DNA from: Lachnospiraceae bacterium UBA1753
Lineage (GTDB): Bacteria > Bacillota > Clostridia > Lachnospirales > Lachnospiraceae
Length of the DNA: 25,558 nt
NCBI GenBank assembly: GCA_002317595.1
Contig: DCHL01000123.1
Coordinates: forward strand, 1 to 25,558
Reading direction: 5' to 3'
Shown here: in pieces, positions 14,517 to 23,818 of the stretch
Layout: every line of letters starts with the position of its first letter
How positions within the stretch are numbered: position 1 is the stretch's first letter
The notes under the pieces: model-generated
What the model saw: the letters and a program-made list of their open reading frames with translations, nothing else
The model's database searches: none
What the model was told of the DNA's origin: nothing
Position numbers and translations under genes: made by a program

Positions 14517-16720
14517 ATTTCTTCACTTACCTCCACAATGCGCCGTGCAAGAGCCGTATATCTCACCTGCTGGTGTTCATTGGCAATCATGCTTCTGACA
14601 GTTGCGGCACTTCCAATAATTGTCACACACTGTCTCGCGCGCGTCACCGCAGTGTAGAGCAGGTTCCTATTCATCAGCATGGACGGTCCAGTCAGCAGCG
14701 GCAGGACAACTGCCGGGTACTCACTTCCCTGTGATTTATGGATAGTGATGGCGTAAGCCAGCTCCAGTTCATCAAGCTGTGCCAGGCCGTAGCTCACGCA
14801 CCGTCTGTCATCAAATTCAACCTTCAACGTTCCCGAAGACTTATCAACCTCCACAACCGTTCCCATGTCACCATTGAAGATTCCCTGCCCGCGGTCAATG
14901 ACAAGATTGTACTTACCTGTTATCTCCCATTCCAGCTGATAATTGTTCTTTATCTGCATGACCTTGTCACCGAGTCTGATGACACCGTCCCCCGAAGCAA
15001 TCTCTCCCTTCCTGTCAGAAGGTGGATTCAGCCGCTCCTGAAGTACCTTGTTGAGATTTTCAACGCCCAGAATTCCCTTTCTCATAGGCGTCATGACCTG
15101 AATATCGAAGGGCTTTGCATTCACATAGGGCGGAAGCTTCTTAGTCACCAGGTAGACAATCCCCTCGATTATCACCGAGGAATCATCCCTTCCAAGGAAG
15201 AAGAAATCCCTGCTGCTGTTGTCGAGGGCTATATCCTCACCGACATTTATCCTGTGGGCATTGACGACAATATCACTAAGTGCCGCCTGGCGGAAAATCT
15301 TGTCAAGCACCGCAACGCCGAATCTTCCTGATGCAATTATGTCCTTGAGCACCGTTCCTGGTCCAACCGAAGGAAGCTGGCTGGCATCCCCCACCATGAT
15401 GAGTCTTGTGCCTGGTGTGATTGCCTTGAGAAGTGCGTGGAAAAGATATATGTCCACCATGGACATCTCGTCGATGATGACTGCGCCCGCCTCAAGAGGT
15501 TCATCCTCATCTCTTCCGAAGGCGCTGATCTGTTCCCCACCAACCTCAAGCATTCTGTGGATGGTCCTGGCCTCGTATCCCGTCGCCTCGCTCATCCTCT
15601 TTGCCGCACGGCCTGTAGGTGCAGCAAGCAGTACGTCCATTCCCGCCCGGTCAAAGTATTCCAGCAGGATTTTTATAATCGTAGTCTTTCCCGTTCCAGG
15701 GCCTCCCGTTATGACCGACACACCCCTGGTTGCCGCCATAATTACGGCTTCCTTCTGCTTCTCATCAAGCTCAAGTCCGCTCTTTTTCGCTATTTTATCT
15801 ATTGTCTTCTCAATTTTTGCCGACGGGGTTCCAAATGCATCGTCAAGTGCACTCAGCCTTCGGGCACTATCCAGCTCAACGTAATATCCCAGTGTGAGAA
15901 AAATATTCTCACCGCCCTCATCCAGATCCGAAATCAGTTTCCCATCCATGATGAGATTGTCAAGCTCCGCCTCAGTATCAGCCCTGTCCACTTCCAGAAG
16001 ACTGGCAGAACGCTCTTTGAGAATGCTTGCAGGAAGGTAGATATGACCTTCTCCTGCCGCCATCGAGAGAACATACAGAATCCCGCTTCTAATCCTGAAG
16101 GGCGACTGCGTTCCAAATCCCGATTTTCTGGCAATCTCGTCAGCTGTCTTAAATCCCACTCCAGGGATGTCATCAACCAGCCTGTAGGGATTGGTCCTCA
16201 GGATATCAAAAACCTTGTTCTCATACTGCGCATAAATCTTGATTGAAAGATTCAGGGAAAGTCCAAGATCCTGAAGGTGCATCATTGCCTTGCGCATACC
16301 TCTCTTCTCACGCATCTGCTCTGCAATATTCCTCGCAATACGTTCAGAAATCCCCTTTATCTCAACCAGGCGTTCAGGCTCTTCATCCATTATGCGAAGT
16401 GCATCCTCGCCAAATGCTTTGACAATTCGCTTCGCCATAGTAGGACCAACGCCTTTTATTGCACCCGAAGAAAGATATCGCTCTATTGAGACGATATCCT
16501 CAGGTTCAACTATTTCATAATTCTGTACTTTGAATTGTTCGCCGTAAGATGCGTGATGAGTTTCCTCACCAGTAACACGGATCATCTCGCCCTCTTCAAT
16601 GCTCCTGAAAACACCAGTAAGTGTCTTCTCCTTATCATCGACATTGAGAACTAAAACTGTATATCCGTTTTCGGCGTTCCGATAAATGATATGATCAACA
16701 TAGCCCTTGAGCTCTGTCAT
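14513..16720 (-). CDS. recD2: RecD2 (YrrC-like) ATP-dependent DNA helicase
   Basis: 735 residues, typical for RecD2, a 5'-3' superfamily 1B helicase acting alone without RecBC in many Gram-positives. The N-terminal OB-like and helix-hairpin-helix region (1-220) shows GAIKGVGPTMA and IPGVGFKTADEIA. Walker A is GGPGTGKTTI (about 339-348), motif II is VIIDEMSMVD, and the C-terminal helicase domain ends with AYAITIHKSQGSEYPAV and LLYTAVTRAR. The ATG overlaps the stop of the flgJ-like gene by 4 bases (ATGA) and its own stop overlaps the TTG of comF. The role is DNA repair or replication-fork maintenance by family knowledge. All helicase motifs look intact. Confidence 0.96.
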   Translation of the reverse strand: MTELKGYVDHIIYRNAENGYTVLVLNVDDKEKTLTGVFRSIEEGEMIRVTGEETHHASYGEQFKVQNYEIVEPEDIVSIERYLSSGAIKGVGPTMAKRIVKAFGEDALRIMDEEPERLVEIKGISERIARNIAEQMREKRGMRKAMMHLQDLGLSLNLSIKIYAQYENKVFDILRTNPYRLVDDIPGVGFKTADEIARKSGFGTQSPFRIRSGILYVLSMAAGEGHIYLPASILKERSASLLEVDRADTEAELDNLIMDGKLISDLDEGGENIFLTLGYYVELDSARRLSALDDAFGTPSAKIEKTIDKIAKKSGLELDEKQKEAVIMAATRGVSVITGGPGTGKTTIIKILLEYFDRAGMDVLLAAPTGRAAKRMSEATGYEARTIHRMLEVGGEQISAFGRDEDEPLEAGAVIIDEMSMVDIYLFHALLKAITPGTRLIMVGDASQLPSVGPGTVLKDIIASGRFGVAVLDKIFRQAALSDIVVNAHRINVGEDIALDNSSRDFFFLGRDDSSVIIEGIVYLVTKKLPPYVNAKPFDIQVMTPMRKGILGVENLNKVLQERLNPPSDRKGEIASGDGVIRLGDKVMQIKNNYQLEWEITGKYNLVIDRGQGIFNGDMGTVVEVDKSSGTLKVEFDDRRCVSYGLAQLDELELAYAITIHKSQGSEYPAVVLPLLTGPSMLMNRNLLYTAVTRARQCVTIIGSAATVRSMIANEHQQVRYTALARRIVEVSEEI

Positions 16721-17160
16721 GCTTCTTCACTCTCCGTAGATAATACCTCTTCATTCTCGGTAGAGACTGCCTCTACCGCCGAAGTGGAATCTATCTCTTC
16801 AGCCGTCACTCTGGAACCATAGTTCCGTTTCATCTGCTCAAACATCTGCTGGGCAAGTCCCCTGCTTCCAGACTTCTCCTGAAGACCCTCTGCCATCTCC
16901 TGAATCACATTGCCCTTAAAATAGTCCACAAGGTTCGAGGTCGATGTATCAAGACTGTCATTCTTCGGTATCGTCTTCTCAACCTCTTTAAGTACCTGCT
17001 CTATAAAATATGACTCAAACTGCTTGCAGGCATCCAGCATCTCCTCGTCAGTCGCCTTGGAGTAATCCTTGCCCACCGCGCTCTTTGCCTTGGACGTTGC
17101 CGCCTGTGCATTGCTCGCAGCCGTATCAACAAAATTTGTATTAATTCCTGATAATTCCAT
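16717..17160 (-). CDS. flgJ: FlgJ-type rod-binding protein without muramidase domain
   Basis: 147 residues covering only the FlgJ N-terminal (rod-binding) domain, about 37-115, with ACKQFESYFIEQVLKEVEK and YFKGNVIQEMAEGL. FlgJ caps the growing flagellar rod; Firmicutes commonly have this short form lacking the peptidoglycan hydrolase. The C-terminal 35 residues are acidic with a near-duplication (STENEEVLSTESEE). No good ribosome site is seen just before the ATG; GGGG is about 15 bases away. It follows the FlgG-like gene by 19 bases and overlaps recD2 by 4, so a flagellar gene is physically tied to a helicase gene. Confidence 0.88.
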   Translation of the reverse strand: MELSGINTNFVDTAASNAQAATSKAKSAVGKDYSKATDEEMLDACKQFESYFIEQVLKEVEKTIPKNDSLDTSTSNLVDYFKGNVIQEMAEGLQEKSGSRGLAQQMFEQMKRNYGSRVTAEEIDSTSAVEAVSTENEEVLSTESEEA

Positions 17161-17179
17161 GTTCTAAAAATTATCCCCA

Positions 17180-17995
17180 CTATCTCTTAAGCTGATTAGC
17201 CTGCTGCATCATCTCGTCTGTGGTAGTAATAGCCTTTGAGTTGAGCTCATACGCTCTCTGTGCCACAATAAGATTTACCATCTCGTCAGCAACCTGAACG
17301 TTGGAAGCCTCAAGGTATCCCTGTGCAATAGTACTCTTCTGGACATTATCATTGTCAGCTTCGTTGATAGCCTCTCCTGAAGCTGCTGTCACACCGTACT
17401 TGGTATCACCAATCTTGTTAAGACCTGCAGGGTTCTGGAACTGCCATAGTCCGACCTGCTTACCAATAGGCTGTGGATTGTTGTCCTCATCAGGATAAAG
17501 CAGATTACCATCAGCACTGATTGTCACCCTGCTTGAAATCATGTCATCGTCAAGGACAATCGGCTCACCGTCAACATCCAGCACAGGATTACCGTCTGAA
17601 TCCGTAAGTGTAAGTCCATCCTCTCCGATAGACATCATGAAATTACCATTCCTGGTGTAGTAGGTCTCTCCATCCTCACCTCTGGTAGCGAAGAAACCCT
17701 CACCCTGAATTGCAAATGCAAAAATATTCTCAGATGCAGTAAATGAACCCTGTGTAAACTGAGAAGTAATTGATGCATTTCTTACACCGAGACCAACCTG
17801 TGCACTGATGGGCTTTGCCTCGCCATTGGCTGTGGTGGTCTTCGTCTGAAGTGTCTGATATAACAGGGACTTGAATTCATTTGTCTCTGTCTTATATCCC
17901 ACTGTATTGACATTTGCCAGATTGTTGGCAATTGTATCAACGTTATTCTGCTGAGCGATCATTCCTGTCGCTGCCGACCAAAGTGAACGTACCAT
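17180..17995 (-). CDS. flgG: Flagellar basal-body rod protein, FlgG/FlhP-like
   Basis: 271 residues. The N-terminal Flg_bb_rod motif (SAATGMIAQQNNVDTIANNLANVNTVGYK) and the C-terminal motif YLEASNVQVADEMVNLIVAQRAYE form the paired helices of rod and hook proteins, with the FlgEFG domain (SQFTQGS..., GEGFFA) between. The protein would be exported by the flagellar type III apparatus and build the distal rod. In Bacillus subtilis the corresponding order is mbl-flhO-flhP, which matches this locus, so it is the FlhP/FlgG equivalent. GGAGGG lies 9 bases before the ATG. It is 14 bases after the flgF-like gene. Confidence 0.92.
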   Translation of the reverse strand: MVRSLWSAATGMIAQQNNVDTIANNLANVNTVGYKTETNEFKSLLYQTLQTKTTTANGEAKPISAQVGLGVRNASITSQFTQGSFTASENIFAFAIQGEGFFATRGEDGETYYTRNGNFMMSIGEDGLTLTDSDGNPVLDVDGEPIVLDDDMISSRVTISADGNLLYPDEDNNPQPIGKQVGLWQFQNPAGLNKIGDTKYGVTAASGEAINEADNDNVQKSTIAQGYLEASNVQVADEMVNLIVAQRAYELNSKAITTTDEMMQQANQLKR

Positions 17996-18009
17996 ACTAC
18001 AAACCCTCC

Positions 18010-18786
18010 TTATGAAAGCCTTCCAAGAGATGTGACTGCAGACTCCAGGGATTCATCCATAGTCTGGATAATCTTCTGGTTAGCCTCGTACTGTCTTGAT
18101 ACACTTATCATCTCAACCATTTCAGAAACAGTCTCGACATTGGAAGCCTCGAGATATCCCTCATAGACCTGAGCTTCAGCGGGCTGCTGCGTAGCACCCT
18201 CAACGGGGTCGTAGAGATTCTCTCCATATTTTGCGAGATAATCATAATTTTCAAAATCAGTGACCTGAATCTGAGCTGCATTCTCGCCGTCAACATATAT
18301 ATTTCCAGCTCTGTCAATCTGAACCTGAGCCATTGGATCGATTGTGATATGATTGCCATTCACATCAAGGACAAAGTCTCCGTCCTTGGTAACAAGTGTG
18401 CCTTCCTTCGTCAGGGTGAATGCTCCATCCCTTGAGTACTTTACCGAAGTCTCGCCCGCCTTGTTCGTAAACTCTATTGCAAAGAAACCCTTGCCTGACA
18501 GGGCAAGATCAAAGGTATTATCCGTCTGCTTAAATGCACCCTGGGAATAATCAGTATAATTCTCACCGATCTTGACTCCCATGTTGAGGGTTCCCATCTT
18601 CTTGGGAATATTCCAATCGGATGTATCCTTAATTCTGACTCCGAGCACATCATGGAAGGACTGTGCTGTCGCACCCTCCTTCTTGAAGCCTGTTGTGTCC
18701 GTGTTGGCCAGATTATTAGTCAGGGTGTCCATCCTGTGCTGCTCATTAAGCATTCCTGTGTAGGCTGTGTATAATCCCTTTACCAT
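18010..18786 (-). CDS. flgF: Flagellar basal-body rod protein, FlgF/FlhO-like
   Basis: 258 residues, paralogous to the next gene. N-terminal rod motif (YTAYTGMLNEQHRMDTLTNNLANTDTTGFKKEG), central SGKGFFAIEF, and C-terminal YLEASNVETVSEMVEMISVSRQYEANQKII. It matches FlgF/FlhO by position (directly after mreB, before FlgG/FlhP) and length. It would form part of the rod crossing the cell wall. The ribosome site AGGTGACAGGA precedes the ATG. Assignment to FlgF versus FlgG rests on gene order, since the two families are similar. Confidence 0.88.
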   Translation of the reverse strand: MVKGLYTAYTGMLNEQHRMDTLTNNLANTDTTGFKKEGATAQSFHDVLGVRIKDTSDWNIPKKMGTLNMGVKIGENYTDYSQGAFKQTDNTFDLALSGKGFFAIEFTNKAGETSVKYSRDGAFTLTKEGTLVTKDGDFVLDVNGNHITIDPMAQVQIDRAGNIYVDGENAAQIQVTDFENYDYLAKYGENLYDPVEGATQQPAEAQVYEGYLEASNVETVSEMVEMISVSRQYEANQKIIQTMDESLESAVTSLGRLS

Positions 18787-18813
18787 TCTTTCCTGTCACC
18801 TCGAAAAACTAAC

Positions 18814-19809
18814 TTAGAAATCGTCTCTCTCTCCAGCAAGGAACTCAACATACTTACCGGTACCTATAGCAACTGCTGTCATAGGATCCTCAGCTGTCAT
18901 TGTGTTGATTCCCGTCTTGTCGATGATGAGATCCTCAAGACCTCTAAGGAGCGAGCCACCGCCTGTGAGCACGATACCGCGGTCAGCGATATCAGCTGAA
19001 AGCTCCGGTGGAGTGCGCTCCAGCACACCGTGGATAGCTTCAACGATCTGTGTTGTTGCCTCTTTAAGTGCCTCCTCAGTCTCCTCTGAAGAAACCTTTA
19101 CTGTTCTTGGAAGTCCTGTAACAATATGACGTCCTCTGACCTCCATATAATCAACCTCAGGACGCTTGAAAGCTGCGCCAATCTTAATCTTGAGGTCTTC
19201 TGCTGTTCTCTCACCAATGAGAAGATTGTGTTTCTTTCTCATGTAGCGGACGATTGCCTCGTCAAAATCATCTCCAGCAATCTTGATTGATGTAGATACA
19301 ACAGTTCCACCAAGTGAGATAACTGCAATATCTGTAGTACCACCACCGATATCCACAATCATATTACCGCAGGGCTTGGAGATATCGATTCCGGCACCGA
19401 TTGCTGCTGCGATAGGCTCCTCAATAATCTTCACATCACGGGCACCTGCCTGATATGTTGCATCCTCAACAGCCTTCTTCTCAACCTCTGTAACTCCCGA
19501 AGGAACACAGACAGCAATTACGGGTTTTCTGAAGGTTCTCTTACCAAGAGCCTTCTGGATGAAGTACTTAAGCATCTTCTCAGTTACTGTGTAATCTGAG
19601 ATAACACCCTGACGAAGTGGTCTGACTGCAACAATGTTGCCAGGAGTACGTCCAAGCATCAGACGTGCCTCCTCACCGATGGCTTTAATCTTGTTGGTGT
19701 CCTTGTCAAAAGCCACAACTGAGGGTTCCTTGAGCACAACACCCTTTCCTCTTAAATAAACCAGGATACTGGCAGTACCCAAATCAATTCCTATATCTGT
19801 ATAAGGCAT
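18814..19809 (-). CDS. mreB: MreB/Mbl actin-like cell-shape protein
   Basis: 331 residues of the MreB family; filaments on the inner membrane face direct sidewall peptidoglycan synthesis. ATP-binding motifs of the actin fold are present: DIGIDLGTASILVY (phosphate 1), IVDIGGGTTDIAVISLGG (phosphate 2) and IVLTGGGSLLRGL (adenosine). The gene is followed by flgF/flhO- and flgG/flhP-like genes as mbl is in Bacillus subtilis, so an Mbl-type paralogue is likely; mreC and mreD are not present. A GGAAAGGGG ribosome site precedes the ATG, and a strong promoter lies about 90 bases upstream, making this the head of the long operon. Confidence 0.96.
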   Translation of the reverse strand: MPYTDIGIDLGTASILVYLRGKGVVLKEPSVVAFDKDTNKIKAIGEEARLMLGRTPGNIVAVRPLRQGVISDYTVTEKMLKYFIQKALGKRTFRKPVIAVCVPSGVTEVEKKAVEDATYQAGARDVKIIEEPIAAAIGAGIDISKPCGNMIVDIGGGTTDIAVISLGGTVVSTSIKIAGDDFDEAIVRYMRKKHNLLIGERTAEDLKIKIGAAFKRPEVDYMEVRGRHIVTGLPRTVKVSSEETEEALKEATTQIVEAIHGVLERTPPELSADIADRGIVLTGGGSLLRGLEDLIIDKTGINTMTAEDPMTAVAIGTGKYVEFLAGERDDF

Positions 19810-19897
19810 CTTTTATTCCCCTTTCCTAGAGTTCATGTCCATATGCAATACAACGTACAAAATCCCGAAGCTTATACTACGGGGCATTATCCATAAT

Positions 19898-19926
19898 ATT
19901 CTAAATCACATCACACATCTTTGCAA
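19898..19926 (-). promoter_or_regulatory. Sigma-A promoter of the mreB-cdaR operon
   Basis: Minus-strand TTGCAA (19926-19921) and TAGAAT (19903-19898) are exactly 17 bases apart. Expected start near 19891 leaves a leader of about 80 bases containing a weak CCCCG/CGGGA-type hairpin around 19864-19884. The 310-bp gap 19810-20119 holds this promoter and the uvrA terminator; ACGTACAA occurs twice (19853-19860, 19980-19987). No further gene was seen in it. Confidence 0.75.
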
Positions 19927-20015
19927 TGCCTAGAAATAGGACAACATCAACAAAATTATGAAAGAAAAATAAAAAATGCACGTACAACCCTACATGATCC
20001 TTCACAAAGAATATT

Positions 20016-20070
20016 AAGGGCGCGTCCGTGCTTCCTTAAGATACATATCGGAAGCACACGCGCCATCCTT
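20016..20070 (-). terminator. Strong intrinsic terminator after uvrA
   Basis: GGCGCGT (20019-20025) pairs with ACGCGCC (20058-20064) and GTGCTTCC (20028-20035) with GGAAGCAC (20050-20057): 15 bp broken by a 2-nt bulge, with a 14-nt loop. On the minus strand it starts about 50 bases after the uvrA stop and is followed by CTTAATATTCTTTG, a moderately T-rich stretch. Confidence 0.8.
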
Positions 20071-20119
20071 AACCCTTTATTATATTTTTCTTCTCAGTTT
20101 TCTTCTCTAGTTCTCTTCT

Positions 20120-22999
20120 TCACTCTTCTTTGCCGGCCCATCCATCGCGGTCCAGCATTCTCTTAATATACTGTCCCGTATACGAACCTTCTACTACAGC
20201 TACCTCTTCAGGTGTTCCTGTGGCCACCACGGTTCCACCGCCGTCTCCGCCTTCAGGTCCCATGTCTATGATGTAGTCCGCAGTCTTAATAACATCGAGG
20301 TTATGCTCGATGACAACCACAGTATTCCCGCCCTCGGAGAGCTTCCTCAAGATATCAACCAGCTTATGTACATCCGCAAAGTGAAGTCCCGTCGTTGGCT
20401 CATCCAGAATATAGATTGTCCTTCCGGTAGGCCTCTTTCCAAACTCAGTTGCAAGCTTGATTCTCTGTGCCTCGCCTCCAGACAGTGTGGTTGAGGGCTG
20501 TCCCAGCTTGATGTAGGAGAGTCCTACTTCATTCAGGCATTCCATCTTCCTGCTGATTGATGGAATGTTCTTAAAGAATTCAACTGCGTCCTCCACAGTC
20601 ATGTCAAGCACGTCAAAAATATTTTTATCCTTGTATTTGATATCCAGCGTCTCACGGTTATAGCGCTTGCCGCCGCACACTTCACAGGGAACGTACACAT
20701 CCGGAAGGAAATGCATCTCAATCTTAATTATGCCATCTCCTGAGCATGCCTCGCAGCGGCCTCCCTTTACGTTGAAGGAGAATCTTCCCTTCTTGTAGCC
20801 ATGCGCCTTTGCATCCTTTGTGGATGCAAAGAGGTCCCTTATCTGGTCGAATACGCCCGTGTAGGTCGCGGGGTTAGACCTGGGAGTACGTCCTATGGGT
20901 GACTGGTCGATTGCTATTATCTTGTCAAGCTGCTCCATTCCAAGAATCTCGTCATGCTTTCCAGGAATCGTCCTTGCCCTGTTGTAATCCCTTGCGAGAT
21001 GCTTATAGAGAATCTCGTTGATGAGGGATGACTTACCAGAGCCTGATACACCTGTGACAACAGTCATGACGCCAAGAGGAATGTCCACGTCGATATTCTT
21101 AAGGTTGTTCTCCCTTGCTCCCTTTATCGTAAGGAAGCCAGTGGGCTTACGCCTTATTTCAGGCACTGGAATACGCGTCTTCCCTGACAGGTACTGACCT
21201 GTAATCGACTCGGGGATTTTCATGATATCCTCTGCCGTTCCTGCTGCAACAACCTCCCCGCCGTGAACTCCAGCTCCCGGTCCTATATCAACCAGATAGT
21301 CCGCCGCGAGCATTGTGTCCTCGTCATGCTCAACAACGATAAGCGTATTGCCAAGGTTCTTGAGGTTCTTGAGTGCATCGAGAAGCTTATCGTTATCCCT
21401 CTGGTGGAGTCCAATAGAAGGCTCATCGAGAATATACACAACTCCAACAAGTCCGGAACCAATCTGAGTAGCCAGTCTGATTCGCTGTGCCTCGCCGCCG
21501 GAAAGTGTCGCCGTTGCTCGCGCGAGGTTTAAGTACTCAAGTCCGACACCCTTTAAGAATTCTACCCTCGCATTAATCTCCTTGAGAATCTGCTCACCAA
21601 TGAATCTCTGATGATCTGAGATTGTAAGGTTCTGCAGGAATTCAGCGAGGTCTCCCACGGACATGGAAGTCATCTCAAAAATATTCCTGTCAGATACGGT
21701 CACGGCAAGGGATGTCTTCTTCAACCTTCTGCCGCCACACTCATCGCAGGGTGTGATTCTCATATAAGTCTCATACTCCGCCTTTGACGTCTCGGAAGCA
21801 GTCTCGCGATAACGCCTTTCCATATTCCTTATGAGGCCTTCAAACGCAATGTCATAGACGCCCTCACCTCTCTGACCTCTGTAGCGCACACTGACTTCCT
21901 GTCCTCTGGTACCATTGATGATAATGTCCTTCACATCGTCAGACAGTTTTCCGAAAGGAGTGTCCATAGAAAAGCCATAATGCGTTGCCATTGCCTTCAA
22001 TATCGCGTATGAGAAGCTTGACTCATCACTTGATGACTGCCATCCCATGCAGGAAATAGCACCCTCAGCAAGAGAAAGTCTCTTGTCAGGTATCATGAGA
22101 TCCGCATCAAACTCCATCCTGTATCCGATACCTGCACACACGGGGCAGGCACCAAAAGGGTTGTTGAATGAAAATGACCTAGGCTCCAGTTCATCAATGC
22201 TGATTCCGCAGTCAGGACAGGCAAAGCTCTGTGAGAAATTAAGTTCCTGAGCGCCAATAACATCAACCACAAGCAGGCCATCTGCCAGGTCAAGTACTGT
22301 CTCGATGGAATCAGCAAGCCTCTTCTCAATTCCATCCTTCACAACAAGTCTGTCCACAATTATCTCGATGGTATGCTTGTTATTCTTCTCAAGTGCAATC
22401 TCCTCGTCGAGTTCATAGAGATTGCCATCTATTCTGGCCCTTACATATCCGCTCTTCTTGGCTCTCTCAAGTACCTTCTCGTGGCGTCCCTTCTTTCCAC
22501 GAACGACCGGTGCCAGGAGCTGAATCTTAGTGCCTTCACCAAGTTCCATCACACTGTCAGTCATCTGATCGACAGTCTGCTTCTCAATCACCCTGCCGCA
22601 CTGTGGACAGTGTGGGATTCCAATCCTTGCGTAAAGAAGACGGAAATAATCATATATTTCCGTCACTGTACCTACCGTGGATCTAGGGTTTCTATTTGTG
22701 GATTTCTGATCAATTGAAATCGCAGGAGACATTCCCTCAATCTTCTCGACGTTAGGCTTCTCCATCTGTCCAAGGAACTGTCTCGCATAGGACGAAAGCG
22801 ACTCCATGTATCTTCGCTGGCCCTCTGCATAAAGCGTGTCAAAGGCCAGTGACGATTTGCCAGATCCCGAGAGACCTGTAAATACCACAAAGGCGTCTCG
22901 CGGAATATCAAGATCAATATTTTTCAAATTGTTTTCACGTGCTCCCCGGACCCTGATGTAATGTCTGTATTTCTCCGGGATAAAAGTTCTGTCTGTCAT
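20120..22999 (-). CDS. uvrA: UvrA, excinuclease ABC subunit A
   Basis: 959 residues, full length for UvrA (about 940). It is the damage-recognition ATPase of nucleotide excision repair that loads UvrB on DNA. Two ABC ATPase halves are visible: Walker A GLSGSGKSS (42-50) and GVSGSGKSS, each with an LSGGEAQRI signature and a Walker B ILDEP motif. Zinc-binding cysteine pairs occur in CPQCG, CPDCG with CPVC, CDECGG, and CEACSGDG with CEVCGG. The ATG at 22999 has AGGTAAGAA before it and is 16 bases after the GT2 gene. All functional motifs are intact. It is the last gene before a strong hairpin, so it ends the uvrB-GT2-uvrA unit. Confidence 0.98.
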   Translation of the reverse strand: MTDRTFIPEKYRHYIRVRGARENNLKNIDLDIPRDAFVVFTGLSGSGKSSLAFDTLYAEGQRRYMESLSSYARQFLGQMEKPNVEKIEGMSPAISIDQKSTNRNPRSTVGTVTEIYDYFRLLYARIGIPHCPQCGRVIEKQTVDQMTDSVMELGEGTKIQLLAPVVRGKKGRHEKVLERAKKSGYVRARIDGNLYELDEEIALEKNNKHTIEIIVDRLVVKDGIEKRLADSIETVLDLADGLLVVDVIGAQELNFSQSFACPDCGISIDELEPRSFSFNNPFGACPVCAGIGYRMEFDADLMIPDKRLSLAEGAISCMGWQSSSDESSFSYAILKAMATHYGFSMDTPFGKLSDDVKDIIINGTRGQEVSVRYRGQRGEGVYDIAFEGLIRNMERRYRETASETSKAEYETYMRITPCDECGGRRLKKTSLAVTVSDRNIFEMTSMSVGDLAEFLQNLTISDHQRFIGEQILKEINARVEFLKGVGLEYLNLARATATLSGGEAQRIRLATQIGSGLVGVVYILDEPSIGLHQRDNDKLLDALKNLKNLGNTLIVVEHDEDTMLAADYLVDIGPGAGVHGGEVVAAGTAEDIMKIPESITGQYLSGKTRIPVPEIRRKPTGFLTIKGARENNLKNIDVDIPLGVMTVVTGVSGSGKSSLINEILYKHLARDYNRARTIPGKHDEILGMEQLDKIIAIDQSPIGRTPRSNPATYTGVFDQIRDLFASTKDAKAHGYKKGRFSFNVKGGRCEACSGDGIIKIEMHFLPDVYVPCEVCGGKRYNRETLDIKYKDKNIFDVLDMTVEDAVEFFKNIPSISRKMECLNEVGLSYIKLGQPSTTLSGGEAQRIKLATEFGKRPTGRTIYILDEPTTGLHFADVHKLVDILRKLSEGGNTVVVIEHNLDVIKTADYIIDMGPEGGDGGGTVVATGTPEEVAVVEGSYTGQYIKRMLDRDGWAGKEE

Positions 23000-23015
23000 T
23001 TCTTACCTATTATTC

Positions 23016-23792
23016 TTATTCACTGGCAGTAGGGGCCAGTTTTTCTGTCATATCATTCATCTGCTGAGTGCTCCAGCGCTCAACCTTCACATTCTTATTC
23101 TTTACTGCTCTGCTCATAAGGCCAAAGCACTGCTGCAGGTACTGAAGTGTAACCTTGGTGTCAAGCTTCGACTCACCTGCCGTTCTCTGCTGGAAGGCAT
23201 AGGGAATCTCAACTACTGAACTATATCTTGCCATAGCAAGTACCTCAACCATGATCTTCCATCCGATAGGTCGCAGGTCTGCATCCTTAATTGCCTCTCT
23301 CCTGAACATGAAGAGACCACTTGTTGGGTCTGATATATGTCTCAGACAGGGAAGAAGTATCTGTCCGATGAGTCTGGCTGTTCCAGACACAAGCTTCCTG
23401 TACCAGTTAAGTCCACCATCATCACCGCCTGGGATGAGTCGAGAGGGAATGCAGAAATCCGCACCGCTCTCAAGTGCGGCAAACATAGGCCTCAGTATTG
23501 TCGGCGGATGCTGAAGGTCTGCGTCCATGCACGCAAGATAATCTCCCTCTGCAAGCTTGAATCCGAGGATTACAGCGGTAGCAAGACCCTTCTCATCTGT
23601 CCTGTGCTTAATTCTGACATGGGGTTTCTCCTTCGCAATTGCCTCAACCACCTGAGGTGTGTCATCCGTCGAATCATCCACGAAAAGAATCTCATGGTCT
23701 ATTCCCTTAAGCGCATCGTCAATCTGCTCCACCAGCTTCCCAACGTTATCACGCTCGTTATATGAAGGTACAACTATTGATACTTTACTCAT
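23016..23792 (-). CDS. GT2 glycosyltransferase, dolichol/polyprenol-phosphate mannose synthase-like
   Basis: A family 2 glycosyltransferase (258 residues from the chosen ATG at 23792) with the fold start SIVVPSYNERDNVGKLV, nucleotide-sugar contact FVDDSTDDT, the metal-binding CMDADLQHPP (DxD) and the acceptor-side DPTSGLFMFRREA and GWKIMVEVL motifs of the DPM1-like group. Such enzymes move a sugar to polyprenyl phosphate on the inner membrane face. No C-terminal membrane segment is seen, so it would be peripheral. A GTG at 23804 with GGGAG four bases before it would add four residues; the ATG is preferred by fit to the family start MSKVSIVVPS. It lies 14 bases or more after uvrB and 16 before uvrA. 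Donor and acceptor unknown. Confidence 0.87.
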   Translation of the reverse strand: MSKVSIVVPSYNERDNVGKLVEQIDDALKGIDHEILFVDDSTDDTPQVVEAIAKEKPHVRIKHRTDEKGLATAVILGFKLAEGDYLACMDADLQHPPTILRPMFAALESGADFCIPSRLIPGGDDGGLNWYRKLVSGTARLIGQILLPCLRHISDPTSGLFMFRREAIKDADLRPIGWKIMVEVLAMARYSSVVEIPYAFQQRTAGESKLDTKVTLQYLQQCFGLMSRAVKNKNVKVERWSTQQMNDMTEKLAPTASE

Positions 23793-23818
23793 TGTCTCCA
23801 CCAATCTCCCTAAAAATA

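Noticed and set aside
14738..16246. Long plus-strand frames (up to 269 codons) opposite recD2
   Set aside because: Antisense to intact RecD2 helicase motifs; no ribosome site or family signature.
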